From Lachnospiraceae bacterium (lineage in GTDB: Bacteria; Bacillota; Clostridia; Lachnospirales; Lachnospiraceae): a stretch of DNA of 64,000 nt. Below, piece by piece: positions 10,759 through 18,486 of this stretch (its first letter is position 1; each line of letters opens with the position of its first letter). The notes beneath the pieces are model-generated. The model was not told the DNA's origin, did no database searches, and was given only the letters and a program-made list of their open reading frames with translations. The position numbers were made by a program, and so were the translations under genes. The stretch spans positions 62,001 to 126,000 of the forward strand of contig JAFQQI010000048.1 of assembly GCA_017411305.1 (NCBI GenBank), in the 5' to 3' direction.

Positions 10759-11763
10759 TTAATACAGGGAGCCGGAATTGACAACCGGCTGTGCATCATG
10801 ATTTCCGCAGAGAACAACCAGAAGATTGGATACCATTGCCGCTTTTCTTTCTTCATCCAATGTAACTACGTTGTTTTCACTTAAGCGTTCCAAAGCCATT
10901 TCTACCATGCCTACGGCACCGTCTACAATCATCTTGCGGGCGTCAATGATAGCAGATGCCTGCTGACGCTGTAACATCACTGCTGCAATTTCGGTAGCGT
11001 ATGCCAGATAGGTAATACGCGCTTCCACAATTTCGATACCTGCTTCATTCACACGTGCCTGAATTTCGTCCTTGATACGTTCGGCAACAACTTCACTGGA
11101 GCCGCGCAGACTTCCGTCGTCGGCCATGCCGTCTCCGGTAGTATCTACATTGGGAGCTACGTCATAGGGATAAATGCGGACAACATTTCTCAGGGCAGTG
11201 TCACACTGCAGCGATAAAAATTCCTTGTAATTATCAACATTGAATACTGCTTTGGCAGTGTCAGTGATTTTCCATGTAACGGCAATACCAATTTCCACCG
11301 GATTTCCGAGGCAGTCATTAATTTTTTGACGGCTGTTGTTTAAAGTCATAATTTTTAAGGAAAGCTTTTTATCAACATGCTCCGTGGTAGCAACACCGGA
11401 GCCTGATATGGTTAAGCCAATCGGATGAGTGGAATCTTTTACATCGCCGCTTTGGCTTAATTTAGTTTTTGCAGCAGGATTTACACTGACACAAAACGGA
11501 TTGACAAAGTAAAAGCCTTCACCCTTTATAGAGCCAATGTAATTACCGAATAAAGTAAGCACAAGTGCTTCCTGAGGCTTTAAAACCTTAAGACCGCATA
11601 ACGGAAACCATGCAAGGCAAAGCACGATGATGCTGATGGCGGTCAGCGCAGCAGAGACATTAGCGCCGATAATTAATCCGATGATGGCAACAATGTACAC
11701 AAGAATAACTGACAAAAGTACCAACATACCGTTTTTCTTTTCTGTTAAAATTTTTTCTTTCAT
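10759..11763 (-). CDS. SPFH/band 7 (prohibitin-like) membrane protein
   Basis: 334 residues. Two N-terminal hydrophobic helices (residues about 13-35 and 37-58) are followed by the SPFH domain: [84 protein letters not shown] helical C-terminal part follows. SPFH proteins form large ring assemblies at the inner face of the membrane and organise proteins or lipids. Its own promoter lies at 11804-11831. The downstream RHH gene is coupled to it, an arrangement seen in other Gram-positives, although the meaning of the pair is unsettled. Confidence 0.9.
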   Translation of the reverse strand: MKEKILTEKKNGMLVLLSVILVYIVAIIGLIIGANVSAALTAISIIVLCLAWFPLCGLKVLKPQEALVLTLFGNYIGSIKGEGFYFVNPFCVSVNPAAKTKLSQSGDVKDSTHPIGLTISGSGVATTEHVDKKLSLKIMTLNNSRQKINDCLGNPVEIGIAVTWKITDTAKAVFNVDNYKEFLSLQCDTALRNVVRIYPYDVAPNVDTTGDGMADDGSLRGSSEVVAERIKDEIQARVNEAGIEIVEARITYLAYATEIAAVMLQRQQASAIIDARKMIVDGAVGMVEMALERLSENNVVTLDEERKAAMVSNLLVVLCGNHDAQPVVNSGSLY

Positions 11764-11793
11764 AATTACACCCCTTTAAAAAATAAATTTATT

Positions 11794-11831
11794 TGATATC
11801 ATTATGATATCATAAAGATAGTTTGTGTCAA
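11794..11831 (-). promoter_or_regulatory. SPFH promoter overlapped by two TGATATCA palindromes
   Basis: On the minus strand TTGACA (11826-11831) and TATCAT (11804-11809) are separated by 16 bases and stand about 40 bases upstream of the SPFH ATG. Two copies of the self-palindromic TGATATCA (11794-11801, 11805-11812) are repeated with an 11-base period, one helical turn, and cover the -10 box. This is a good operator layout for a cooperative ribbon-helix-helix repressor. Binding by the downstream RHH protein is inference. Confidence 0.65.
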
Positions 11832-11862
11832 GAGGGTATAGAAAAATTTTACAATAAAAGTA

Positions 11863-12657
11863 TTATTTTAGCTCATATTCTATAAGTACAGATGCTTCCA
11901 CTGAAATTTCACCGGGCATGACCGAAGCAGTATCTGCCGATAGTTCTTCTTTGGCAGCACTGTAGCTGTTTACCAGATTAGAACGGGCAAAATCAGTATA
12001 TCTTGCTTCGGTATAACCACTGGTTTCCTGTAGCATGATAACATTGCCGACTTCGGAACCTGTGGCAGCGGCAAGAATCTTTGCCTTTTCATAGGCTGCC
12101 GTAACAGCTTTTGTTAACGCTTCCTGATAGCTTTGATCATATTTGCTTGCCATGTAAGTAATAGATTGTATGGTGTTAATGCCGTTTAAAACAGACTCTG
12201 AGAGAATGCAATCCAAATCCCCAATCGGAAGGTCGGATACAGTAAGTGAAGTGGTGGCTTCGTAACCGACTACCTTACTGGTGTTGTTACTGTAACTGTA
12301 AACCGGATGCATGTAGTAGTCTGTGGTTTGGATGGAAGCTTCGCCGACACCTAATGACTTCAACAGTTCTATTACCTGTGATATACTTTCTGCATTTTGC
12401 GTTTGGCAATCAGAAGCGTTTTTTGCTTCTGTACGCACTGCATAAACTATCTGTGCAATATCAGGCACCACACAGACTGTTTCACTACTGTTTACCGTGA
12501 TGGAACGGGAGTTATCGGTCTGTGCTACAGAAATTTGTGTGGAAGGTGGTTCTGATGTTATCGGTTCTGTATTTGTGGCAAAATTACAAGCTGTTAATGA
12601 GCAGAACATAAGAACCATTAGCAAACCACATAAAAATTCTTTCGTTATTTTCTTCAT
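11863..12657 (-). CDS. SIMPL-domain (DUF541) lipoprotein
   Basis: 264 residues. The start at 12657 is chosen because AAGGAGGA lies just upstream (12661-12668); an in-frame ATG at 12723 lacks such a site. The signal peptide ends in the lipobox SLTAC, so the mature protein is attached to the outer face of the membrane by its Cys. The SIMPL domain follows: ITVNSSETVCVVPDIAQI, SQVIELLKSLGVGEASIQTT, KVVGYEATTSLTV and a C-terminal SVEASVLIEYEL-like strand. Related proteins (YggE, BP26) have no firm function, though oxidative-stress roles have been proposed. Confidence 0.85.
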   Translation of the reverse strand: MKKITKEFLCGLLMVLMFCSLTACNFATNTEPITSEPPSTQISVAQTDNSRSITVNSSETVCVVPDIAQIVYAVRTEAKNASDCQTQNAESISQVIELLKSLGVGEASIQTTDYYMHPVYSYSNNTSKVVGYEATTSLTVSDLPIGDLDCILSESVLNGINTIQSITYMASKYDQSYQEALTKAVTAAYEKAKILAAATGSEVGNVIMLQETSGYTEARYTDFARSNLVNSYSAAKEELSADTASVMPGEISVEASVLIEYELK

Positions 12658-12791
12658 AAGAATCCTCCTTAATATTGTCTTATATAAGATACGAAGAAGA
12701 AAGAAAAATTTATGGAAATACAAAAAATAATTTTTTTATTGTAAGAAAGCTGTTTTGTGAATTCTGACGATAGATAATATCTGATGATGAG

Positions 12792-12800
12792 TGATATACT
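12792..12800 (+). promoter_or_regulatory. Extended -10 promoter for the small toxin gene
   Basis: TGATATACT is an extended -10 box (TGnTATACT). Transcription would start near 12807, giving a leader of about 60 bases before the toxin ATG. No convincing -35 box, as is usual for extended -10 promoters. Confidence 0.5.
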
Positions 12801-12831
12801 GAAACATGAAGCAATCGGTACAAGGTGGTAG

Positions 12832-12857
12832 CCTCCTAACTTGGCACAAGAAGGAGG
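12832..12857 (+). promoter_or_regulatory. Hairpin that hides the toxin ribosome site
   Basis: CCTCCT (12832-12837) can pair with the Shine-Dalgarno AGGAGG (12852-12857) around a 14-base loop. Sequestering of the ribosome site in the primary transcript is a known feature of type I toxin mRNAs; here it is seen as complementarity only. Confidence 0.55.
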
Positions 12858-12865
12858 TGGTGTAT

Positions 12866-12955
12866 ATGGGATATTCATTTCAAGACTTGATATTATTTGC
12901 TACATTCCTCATTGCGCTGCTTACCTACATAGATAGGATAAATAAGCAAAAATAA
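12866..12955 (+). CDS. Small holin-like membrane toxin (29 aa), type I TA
   Basis: An ATG at 12866 after a very strong AAGGAGGTGG opens a 29-residue frame. It has a short polar N-terminus, one hydrophobic helix (LILFATFLIALLTYI) and a basic tail (DRINKQK). Size, the FA-F-I/V-ALLTYI pattern and charge match the 'putative holin-like toxin' family, which is related in kind to the type I toxins of Bacillus. A promoter, a sequestered ribosome site and a convergent antisense RNA surround it. If expressed freely it would insert into the membrane and damage it; toxicity is inferred from the family. Confidence 0.75.
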   Translation: MGYSFQDLILFATFLIALLTYIDRINKQK

Positions 12956-13037
12956 AAACGCCTACCTTGTCTTAGCCGGACGGTAGGCGTTCATCGCTTA
13001 TCAGGAGACTAACCACCTGCGTGGCGGTTGCTTCTTT
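12954..13037 (-). ncRNA. Probable antisense antitoxin RNA (about 84 nt)
   Basis: The minus strand has a promoter at 13044-13071, so a start is predicted near 13037. A strong terminator lies at 12954-12991: AACGCCTACC/GGTAGGCGTT stem plus a U-run from 12958-12954. The RNA would overlap the 3' end of the toxin transcript and end 2 bases inside the toxin stop codon. On the plus strand the same stem has no T-run, which favours a leftward RNA. Ends are predictions. Confidence 0.62.
13011..13037 (+). terminator. Possible terminator of the toxin mRNA
   Basis: AACCACC (13011-13017) pairs with GGCGGTT (13023-13029) with one mismatch, followed by GCTTCTTT. This is weak, but it would let the toxin mRNA overlap the whole antisense RNA. 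Confidence 0.35.
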
Positions 13038-13043
13038 AATGTT

Positions 13044-13071
13044 ATTATAACAGTTTTGCTATTAATGTAAA
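13044..13071 (-). promoter_or_regulatory. Promoter of the antisense RNA
   Basis: On the minus strand TTTACA (13066-13071) and a consensus TATAAT (13044-13049) are separated by 16 bases. It is much stronger than the toxin promoter, as expected for an antitoxin RNA. Confidence 0.7.
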
Positions 13072-13075
13072 CAAC

Positions 13076-13116
13076 AAAATAAATTTTGCCAAAATAAATT
13101 TTGCCAAAATAAATTT
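13076..13116. repeat. 15-bp tandem repeat, 2.7 copies
   Basis: AAAATAAATTTTGCC occurs at 13076-13090 and 13091-13105, with a third partial copy (AAAATAAATTT) from 13106. The last copy runs into the trmL stop codon (13115-13117). Slippage product between trmL and the toxin locus. Confidence 0.9.
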
Positions 13117-13609
13117 ATTCTTTCCACTTAAGTCTGTGCAGTTCCCCTTCCATCTGCATCTGGACAAAATTCTGCTGGCGTAGAGCTTCATAAAGAACAA
13201 TTGCAACAGAGTTTGATAAATTTAAAGAGCGGATTTCCGGCAACATAGGAATCCGGATGCAGGTTTCTTCATAATCTACTAATATTTCTTCGGGAATACC
13301 GGCACTTTCCTTTCCAAACATAATAAAGTCATCAGGCCCGAAATTAACATCTGTATATACATGCTTTGCTTTGGTGGTAGCCATCCAGATTTTTGCGTTT
13401 GGATGCAGCTGTTTAAATTCTTCAAAATTCATATAACGTGTTACGTTAAGGTGTTCCCAATAGTCCATTCCGGCACGTTTAATTTCCTTTTCATTTAAAC
13501 GGAAACCTAAAGGCTCTATCAAATGAAGACTTGTTCCTGTAGCTACACATGTCCTCCCAATGTTTCCCGTATTTGCCGGAATCTCCGGTTGATGTAATAT
13601 AATGTGCAT
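13115..13609 (-). CDS. trmL: tRNA (cytidine/uridine-34-2'-O)-methyltransferase TrmL
   Basis: SPOUT methyltransferase of 164 residues that 2'-O-methylates the wobble base of certain leucine tRNAs. The start MHIILHQPEIPANTGNIGRTCVATGTSLHLIEPLGF and the knotted C-terminus (FGKESAGIPEEIL, RIPMLPEIRSLNLSNSVAIVLYEALRQ) are textbook for the family. The ribosome site AAAGGGA lies 9 bases before the ATG. Single gene; long hairpins lie upstream, and the tandem repeat and the antisense RNA promoter lie downstream. Confidence 0.95.
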   Translation of the reverse strand: MHIILHQPEIPANTGNIGRTCVATGTSLHLIEPLGFRLNEKEIKRAGMDYWEHLNVTRYMNFEEFKQLHPNAKIWMATTKAKHVYTDVNFGPDDFIMFGKESAGIPEEILVDYEETCIRIPMLPEIRSLNLSNSVAIVLYEALRQQNFVQMQMEGELHRLKWKE

Positions 13610-13638
13610 TTATCAAATCCCTTTCTCAAAATACAGCT

Positions 13639-13767
13639 TTACAACATAATTTATTCTGTGAAGGACCTTTTAAAAACGTCGGCACTTATGCGCTGTATTT
13701 TAGCGCATTAGTACCGTTACGTTTTTATAGAGCGAAAGCGAGTCCAAACGGAAAAATTATGTTGTAA
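13639..13767. repeat. Nested inverted repeat (about 129 bp)
   Basis: Outer arms TTACAACATAATTT (13639-13652) and AAATTATGTTGTAA (13754-13767) are perfect. Inside are TAAAAACGT (13671-13679) with ACGTTTTTA (13719-13727), and ATGCGCT (13688-13694) with AGCGCAT (13702-13708). It fills the gap between trmL and the kinase gene. The inner part, read leftward, ends in TTTTTAAAA and can act as terminator of the kinase transcript. The matching ends are also compatible with a small MITE-like element. Confidence 0.6.
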
Positions 13768-13785
13768 TGCGTCTGTTCTTGTTTT

Positions 13786-15207
13786 CTAATCCTCATAATT
13801 TTCTTCTACCGGCAGGGAGAAAATAAATTCCGTTCCCACGCCTTCTGTACTGATTACGTTAATATGCTCGCCATGGGCATGAATAATTTCCCTGGTAATG
13901 GAAAGCCCAAGGCCGGTTCCTTTTTTGTCTTTTCCACGTGATAAATCCGACTTATAAAAACGATCCCAAATCAGCTTTAGGTCATCTTTGGGGATACCGA
14001 TACCGCTGTCTTTTACCGATACAAAAATCTTGTTATGCTTTTCTGTAGTTTCAATTTTAATGATAGAGTCCTGATGGCTGAACTTAATGGCATTATCAAG
14101 AAGGTTATAAAGCACCTGCTGGATTTTGCCGATGTCTGCAATAACTAACAGTTCGTCGCCTGTCAGAATCAGCTCTATGGCAATGGTTTTGCGGCGGCAA
14201 GTACCTTCAAAGGAAGCTGCCACATTACGAATAACTCTGTTGATATCAAAGCTGGTTTTATCTAAGAGCATTCCCTTGGTATTTAAGTTGTTTAAGGTCA
14301 AAAGACTGTTAGTGAGTTTGGTCAGTCGCTCTGTTTCATTTAGAACGATGTTCAAATATTTCCCATGAAGCTCTTCCGGAATGGTACCGTCAATCATGGC
14401 TTCCAGATAACCCTTAATGGAAGTAAGGGGGGAGCGGAAGTCATGGGAGACATTGGCTACGAATTTCTTTTGGTCATCCTCAGCCCGGGCTATTTCACTG
14501 GCCATATAATTAAGTGAAGCAGCAAGATAACCGATTTCGTCTTCACTTTCTACCTGAAATTCATAATGCATATTACCTGAAGCATATTGTTCTGTGGCTT
14601 CGGTAATCTTGCGAAGAGGCAGGTAAACCATTTCCGTAAAGAAAATCAAAATAATCAAGGACAGCAAAAAGATGATTACCAGCATCAGGTAGGAGATGTT
14701 CAACAGGCTATTGCAGGAGGTTTCTATTACACTCATGGGCAGATGAATGACCACATAACCTCTTACTTTATAGTCGGAGGTGATAGGGGCAAATACGCTG
14801 AGCTGTTCTGCTTCAAAGCTGTTAAAAAAGTTTCCTATCGTATAATGAGAGCTGCCGGTAATGGTTGGGTCAAAGTCTGATATGACAGTTTCGCTCTCTA
14901 AATCAAGGGGGGCATCTGAGCTTAATATCATTCGTCCGGAGGGATTGATAATCCAAAGGGTTGCAGAAAGATAAGCATCCAGAGCATCCAACTGTTTTTT
15001 TACGGTATCAAGAGAAGTTTCATTGTCATACAAATCAGCGGCATAGGTATTGGCAATCAGGGTTGCTTCTTTGTAAAGAGAGTCTGCACGTTCACGCTTT
15101 AAATGCTCCATGGTCATGTTATCTACAAAGGTGGCAACTACAATAAAACCGAAAATGCCGAAGATTAAATAAGCAAGAAGAAACTTCAAATAAAGAGTTT
15201 TCCTCAT
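13786..15207 (-). CDS. Sensor histidine kinase, PhoR/VicK-like
   Basis: Membrane kinase of 473 residues. TM1 spans about 10-28; an extracellular sensor domain about 30-165 follows (IANTYAADLYDNE, WIINPSGRMILSS), then TM2 about 168-190. A HAMP domain (FTEMVYLPLRKITEATEQYASGN) precedes HisKA with FVANVSHDFRSPLTSIKGY (the phospho-acceptor His). HATPase_c has an N box LLDNAIKFSH and G boxes SGIGIPKDD and KGTGLGLSI. It overlaps the regulator stop by one base and follows it in the same leftward transcript. The signal is unknown; the sensor looks like a double-Cache/PAS-type fold of envelope-stress kinases. Confidence 0.93.
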   Translation of the reverse strand: MRKTLYLKFLLAYLIFGIFGFIVVATFVDNMTMEHLKRERADSLYKEATLIANTYAADLYDNETSLDTVKKQLDALDAYLSATLWIINPSGRMILSSDAPLDLESETVISDFDPTITGSSHYTIGNFFNSFEAEQLSVFAPITSDYKVRGYVVIHLPMSVIETSCNSLLNISYLMLVIIFLLSLIILIFFTEMVYLPLRKITEATEQYASGNMHYEFQVESEDEIGYLAASLNYMASEIARAEDDQKKFVANVSHDFRSPLTSIKGYLEAMIDGTIPEELHGKYLNIVLNETERLTKLTNSLLTLNNLNTKGMLLDKTSFDINRVIRNVAASFEGTCRRKTIAIELILTGDELLVIADIGKIQQVLYNLLDNAIKFSHQDSIIKIETTEKHNKIFVSVKDSGIGIPKDDLKLIWDRFYKSDLSRGKDKKGTGLGLSITREIIHAHGEHINVISTEGVGTEFIFSLPVEENYED

Positions 15208-15905
15208 TAACGCACCTCGAATTTATAACCAATACCCCAAATTGTAGCAATTCGCCAATTGGTATGGTCGTTTATTTTTTCACGCAGACGCTTAATGTGT
15301 ACATCTACGGTTCTGGTATCTCCGATGTACTCATAGCCCCAAATCTGGTCAAGCAGCTGCTCTCTGGTAAAAACATGATTGGGAGATGACGCCAGGAAGT
15401 ATAAAAGTTCCAGTTCCTTGGGCGGCATATCAACGGTTTTGCCCATATACATAACGGAATAGTTGGTCCGATTAATGGTAAGGTCGGGAAATTCCACACA
15501 TTCCACATCGGGCGCTGCGGGAACTGCAGGGGCCGGTTTGTATCTGCGTAGTACTGCCTTCACACGGGCTACCAGTTCTTTGGAATCAAAGGGCTTTTCC
15601 ATATAGTCGTCAGCGCCCAGTTCCAGTCCCAGTACCTTGTCAAAAATCTCTCCTTTTGCAGAAAGCATGATAATCGGAGTGGAGGATTTGGCGCGGATTT
15701 CACGGCAGACCTGATAGCCGTCAATGCCCGGAAGCATTAAATCCAGCAAGATTAAATTAGGAGCAAAGGAATCTGCCAGAAGAAGCGCGGTTTCCCCGTC
15801 GCCTGCAATCATGGTATCAAAGCATTCCTTGGTAAGATACAGGGAAATTAACTCTGCAATATTACTGTCATCGTCTACAATTAATATTTTTTGTCTGTTT
15901 ACCAT
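15207..15905 (-). CDS. OmpR/PhoB-family response regulator
   Basis: 232 residues. The receiver domain has acidic pocket DDD at 11-13, phospho-acceptor Asp55 (LILLDLMLPG) and Lys in YMEKPF. A winged-helix DNA-binding domain follows (FPDLTINRTNYSVMYMGK ... RTVDVHIKRLREKI ... IWGIGYKFE). It acts with the kinase that overlaps its 3' end. It starts 17 bases after mutS2 and could be transcribed with it. Confidence 0.95.
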   Translation of the reverse strand: MVNRQKILIVDDDSNIAELISLYLTKECFDTMIAGDGETALLLADSFAPNLILLDLMLPGIDGYQVCREIRAKSSTPIIMLSAKGEIFDKVLGLELGADDYMEKPFDSKELVARVKAVLRRYKPAPAVPAAPDVECVEFPDLTINRTNYSVMYMGKTVDMPPKELELLYFLASSPNHVFTREQLLDQIWGYEYIGDTRTVDVHIKRLREKINDHTNWRIATIWGIGYKFEVR

Positions 15906-15922
15906 ATTGAATCCAACCCTTT

Positions 15923-18304
15923 CTATTCTTTAAAAGTTACGATTGTAACGCCTGCGTCACCTTCACCGTATTCGCCCAGACGATAATTCTTTACATACTT
16001 AATTCGTTTTAAATGATTGTGTACGGCGCTTCTGAGAGCACCGGTTCCTTTACCGTGAACAACCCGTACGGTAGATAAGTGGGCAAGGTAAGCATCATCC
16101 AGATATTTGTCCAATTCGGAAAGCGCTTCATCAACAGTACGGCCCAGCAGGTTGATTTCAGGTGAAATATGCATGGATTTGGACATCTTCATTTTTCCTG
16201 TCTGCGTTTTGGAAAGAGAAGTGTTGCCCGGAAGTGCGTCTTCATCAATCAAGATTAAGTCTTTAATGTTTACCTGGGAGCGGATGATGCCGCATTGCAC
16301 AAAAAGGTTCCCCTTTTGGTCGGGAAGAGTACTGACGGTTCCTTTAAGGCCCATGGACAATACCTTGACACTATCCCCTTTCTTTAACTGTTCAGGCTTT
16401 AATTCCTTCTTAGGCTTATTATCTTTTTGCTTTAATGCAAGTTTATCATTTTTATCATTAATTTTACCGCGGACCTTTTCCCTGGATTTTTCCAAATCTT
16501 TTAAAGAAGCATTCGGTCCGGCTTTCTGGAAGATACGGATGGTTTCGTCTGCAACATCCTTTGCCTCCTGCAAAATTTCCCGAGCCTGTTCGTTTGCCTC
16601 CCGGAGAATCCGTTCTTTGGCATTGTCAATTTTTTCGTTCTTTGCCTGCAGACGTTCCTTTAAGGTTTTGATTTCCTGCTTGTAGGAAGCGATTTCAAGG
16701 CGTTCCTTTTCAATGGTAATGCGGCTCTGTTCCAAATCAGACAAAAGCTCTTCGAAACTCTTATCGTCGGTTCCGATTTGTTCGTTGGCTGCATTGATAA
16801 TGTAGTCAGGGAGTCCCAGCTTGGAGGAAATGGCAAAAGCATTACTTTTACCGGGGACGCCGATTAACAGTCTGTAGGTTGGTGATAAGGTTTCTACGTT
16901 AAATTCGCAGCAGGCATTTTCAACCAAATCGGTAGAAAGGGCATATACCTTGAGCTCGCTGTAATGAGTAGTGGCCATGGTGCGGATGCCTCTTTGATGT
17001 AAATGATCTAAAATAGCAATGGCAAGTGCGGCACCTTCCGTAGGATCGGTACCTGCCCCTAATTCATCAAACAGACATAAGGATTCTGCATCAGCCTGTT
17101 TTAAAATGGATACAATACTGGTCATATGAGATGAAAAAGTACTGAGACTTTGTTCAATGCTTTGCTCATCGCCGATATCTGCAAATACTTCCGTAAAAAC
17201 GGAGAGCTCGCTGCGATCAAGAGCCGGAATATGGAGTCCGGCCTGTCCCATCAGGGTAAAAAGACCCACTGTTTTAAGGGAAACTGTCTTGCCGCCGGTG
17301 TTAGGTCCTGTAATTACCAATAAATCGAAATCTCTGCCCAAATGGATATCAATAGGCACTACCTTTTTGGCAGGCAGCAGAGGATGGCGACCTTTGCGGA
17401 TATTAATATAGTGATTGGTATTAAAAAGCGGTTTGGTGGCATTCTGCTCCATGGCAAGGGAAGCCTTTGCAAAGGTAAAGTCAAGGAAGGTCATAATCTT
17501 CTGATTTTCCTGTATTTCAAAGGTATGCTCACCGGTTTGTGCACTAAGGTCAGCAAGAATTTTTTCAATTTCTTCCTTTTCCTGAAGAGAAAGCTCCTTT
17601 AACTTATTGTTCAGTTCTACAATAGCAGCCGGTTCAATGAAGAATGTGGAACCGGTAGAGGACTGGTCATGAACTAAGCCGGGCACCTGACTTTTATATT
17701 CGGATTTAACGGGAATACAGTAACGGTTATCGCGCATGGTAATGACAGCATCCTGCAAATAGCTGCGATAAGAACCGTTTACCATGGAAGTAAGCTGGGA
17801 ATGTATTTTATCGTTGGTCAGGGACATACTGCGTCTGACATGCTTTAATCCGGAGCTTGCATCATCTGCAATTTCATCTTCTGCAAGAATACATCTGCGG
17901 ATTTCTCCCGCCAGCAGGGTAAGTGGCTCAAGCCGGCTGAAATAATCGGTTAAAGAGGTTTCTTTTTCGTCATCATTTGCTTTGCGTCCGTATGCTTTGA
18001 TGCGGTTAACATTATCCAAAAGCCCTGCAATTTTAAGAAGCTCCGATGGGGATAAGGTACTGCCGATTTCCAAAGAGCGCAGTGCCATGGAAACATTTTT
18101 GTTTCCGCCAAAGGAAGTGGAGCCCTTTTGAAAAAGCATGGTAAGGGCATCAGAAGTCTGTTGTTGGGCCAGATTGATTTCCTCTAAATCAGTCATTGGT
18201 ATCAGAGCACGGCAAAGAGCTTTGCCCGGTTCCGAACCGGCTTTATCCGTAAGAGTGTCAATTATTTTGGTATATTCTAATGTGCGTAATACTTTCTCGT
18301 TCAT
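15923..18304 (-). CDS. mutS2: MutS2 (recombination/ribosome-collision factor)
   Basis: 793 residues, matching the family. The clamp/lever domains are followed by the ATPase core with Walker A GPNTGGKTVSLKT, Walker B SLCLFDELGAGTDP and THYSELK. A Lys/Glu-rich coiled coil (about 515-640), a KOW-like segment and a C-terminal Smr domain (INLLGRTVDEAL, VVHGKGTGALR) follow. Family members suppress recombination and split collided ribosomes; the Smr part is a nuclease domain in some species. The ATG at 18304 with GGGAGA before it is preferred to an in-frame ATG at 18328. Confidence 0.95.
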   Translation of the reverse strand: MNEKVLRTLEYTKIIDTLTDKAGSEPGKALCRALIPMTDLEEINLAQQQTSDALTMLFQKGSTSFGGNKNVSMALRSLEIGSTLSPSELLKIAGLLDNVNRIKAYGRKANDDEKETSLTDYFSRLEPLTLLAGEIRRCILAEDEIADDASSGLKHVRRSMSLTNDKIHSQLTSMVNGSYRSYLQDAVITMRDNRYCIPVKSEYKSQVPGLVHDQSSTGSTFFIEPAAIVELNNKLKELSLQEKEEIEKILADLSAQTGEHTFEIQENQKIMTFLDFTFAKASLAMEQNATKPLFNTNHYINIRKGRHPLLPAKKVVPIDIHLGRDFDLLVITGPNTGGKTVSLKTVGLFTLMGQAGLHIPALDRSELSVFTEVFADIGDEQSIEQSLSTFSSHMTSIVSILKQADAESLCLFDELGAGTDPTEGAALAIAILDHLHQRGIRTMATTHYSELKVYALSTDLVENACCEFNVETLSPTYRLLIGVPGKSNAFAISSKLGLPDYIINAANEQIGTDDKSFEELLSDLEQSRITIEKERLEIASYKQEIKTLKERLQAKNEKIDNAKERILREANEQAREILQEAKDVADETIRIFQKAGPNASLKDLEKSREKVRGKINDKNDKLALKQKDNKPKKELKPEQLKKGDSVKVLSMGLKGTVSTLPDQKGNLFVQCGIIRSQVNIKDLILIDEDALPGNTSLSKTQTGKMKMSKSMHISPEINLLGRTVDEALSELDKYLDDAYLAHLSTVRVVHGKGTGALRSAVHNHLKRIKYVKNYRLGEYGEGDAGVTIVTFKE

Positions 18305-18346
18305 AATGATCTCCCAATTAAATTGCAAATGAGTACATTCTGTTTC

Positions 18347-18355
18347 AGTATATCA
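18347..18355 (-). promoter_or_regulatory. Extended -10 promoter of mutS2
   Basis: On the minus strand TGATATACT (18347-18355) stands about 45 bases upstream of the mutS2 ATG. The -35 region is weak. The extended -10 match is the only support. Confidence 0.4.
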
Positions 18356-18486
18356 TAAAAGCAGTGGAATTGCCACATACAAAGGGCAAAAGAGCAATAT
18401 CATGAGTTGCATAAAAAAGGTAGATTTGGTAAAATATAATAGACTTTTTATGTGCATAATACGAATTGGTAAGCGAGGAAATGAAA

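Noticed and set aside
13076-13116. Regular repeats as a CRISPR remnant
   Set aside because: The units are directly adjacent without spacers, A/T-rich and only 15 bases long; a simple tandem repeat.
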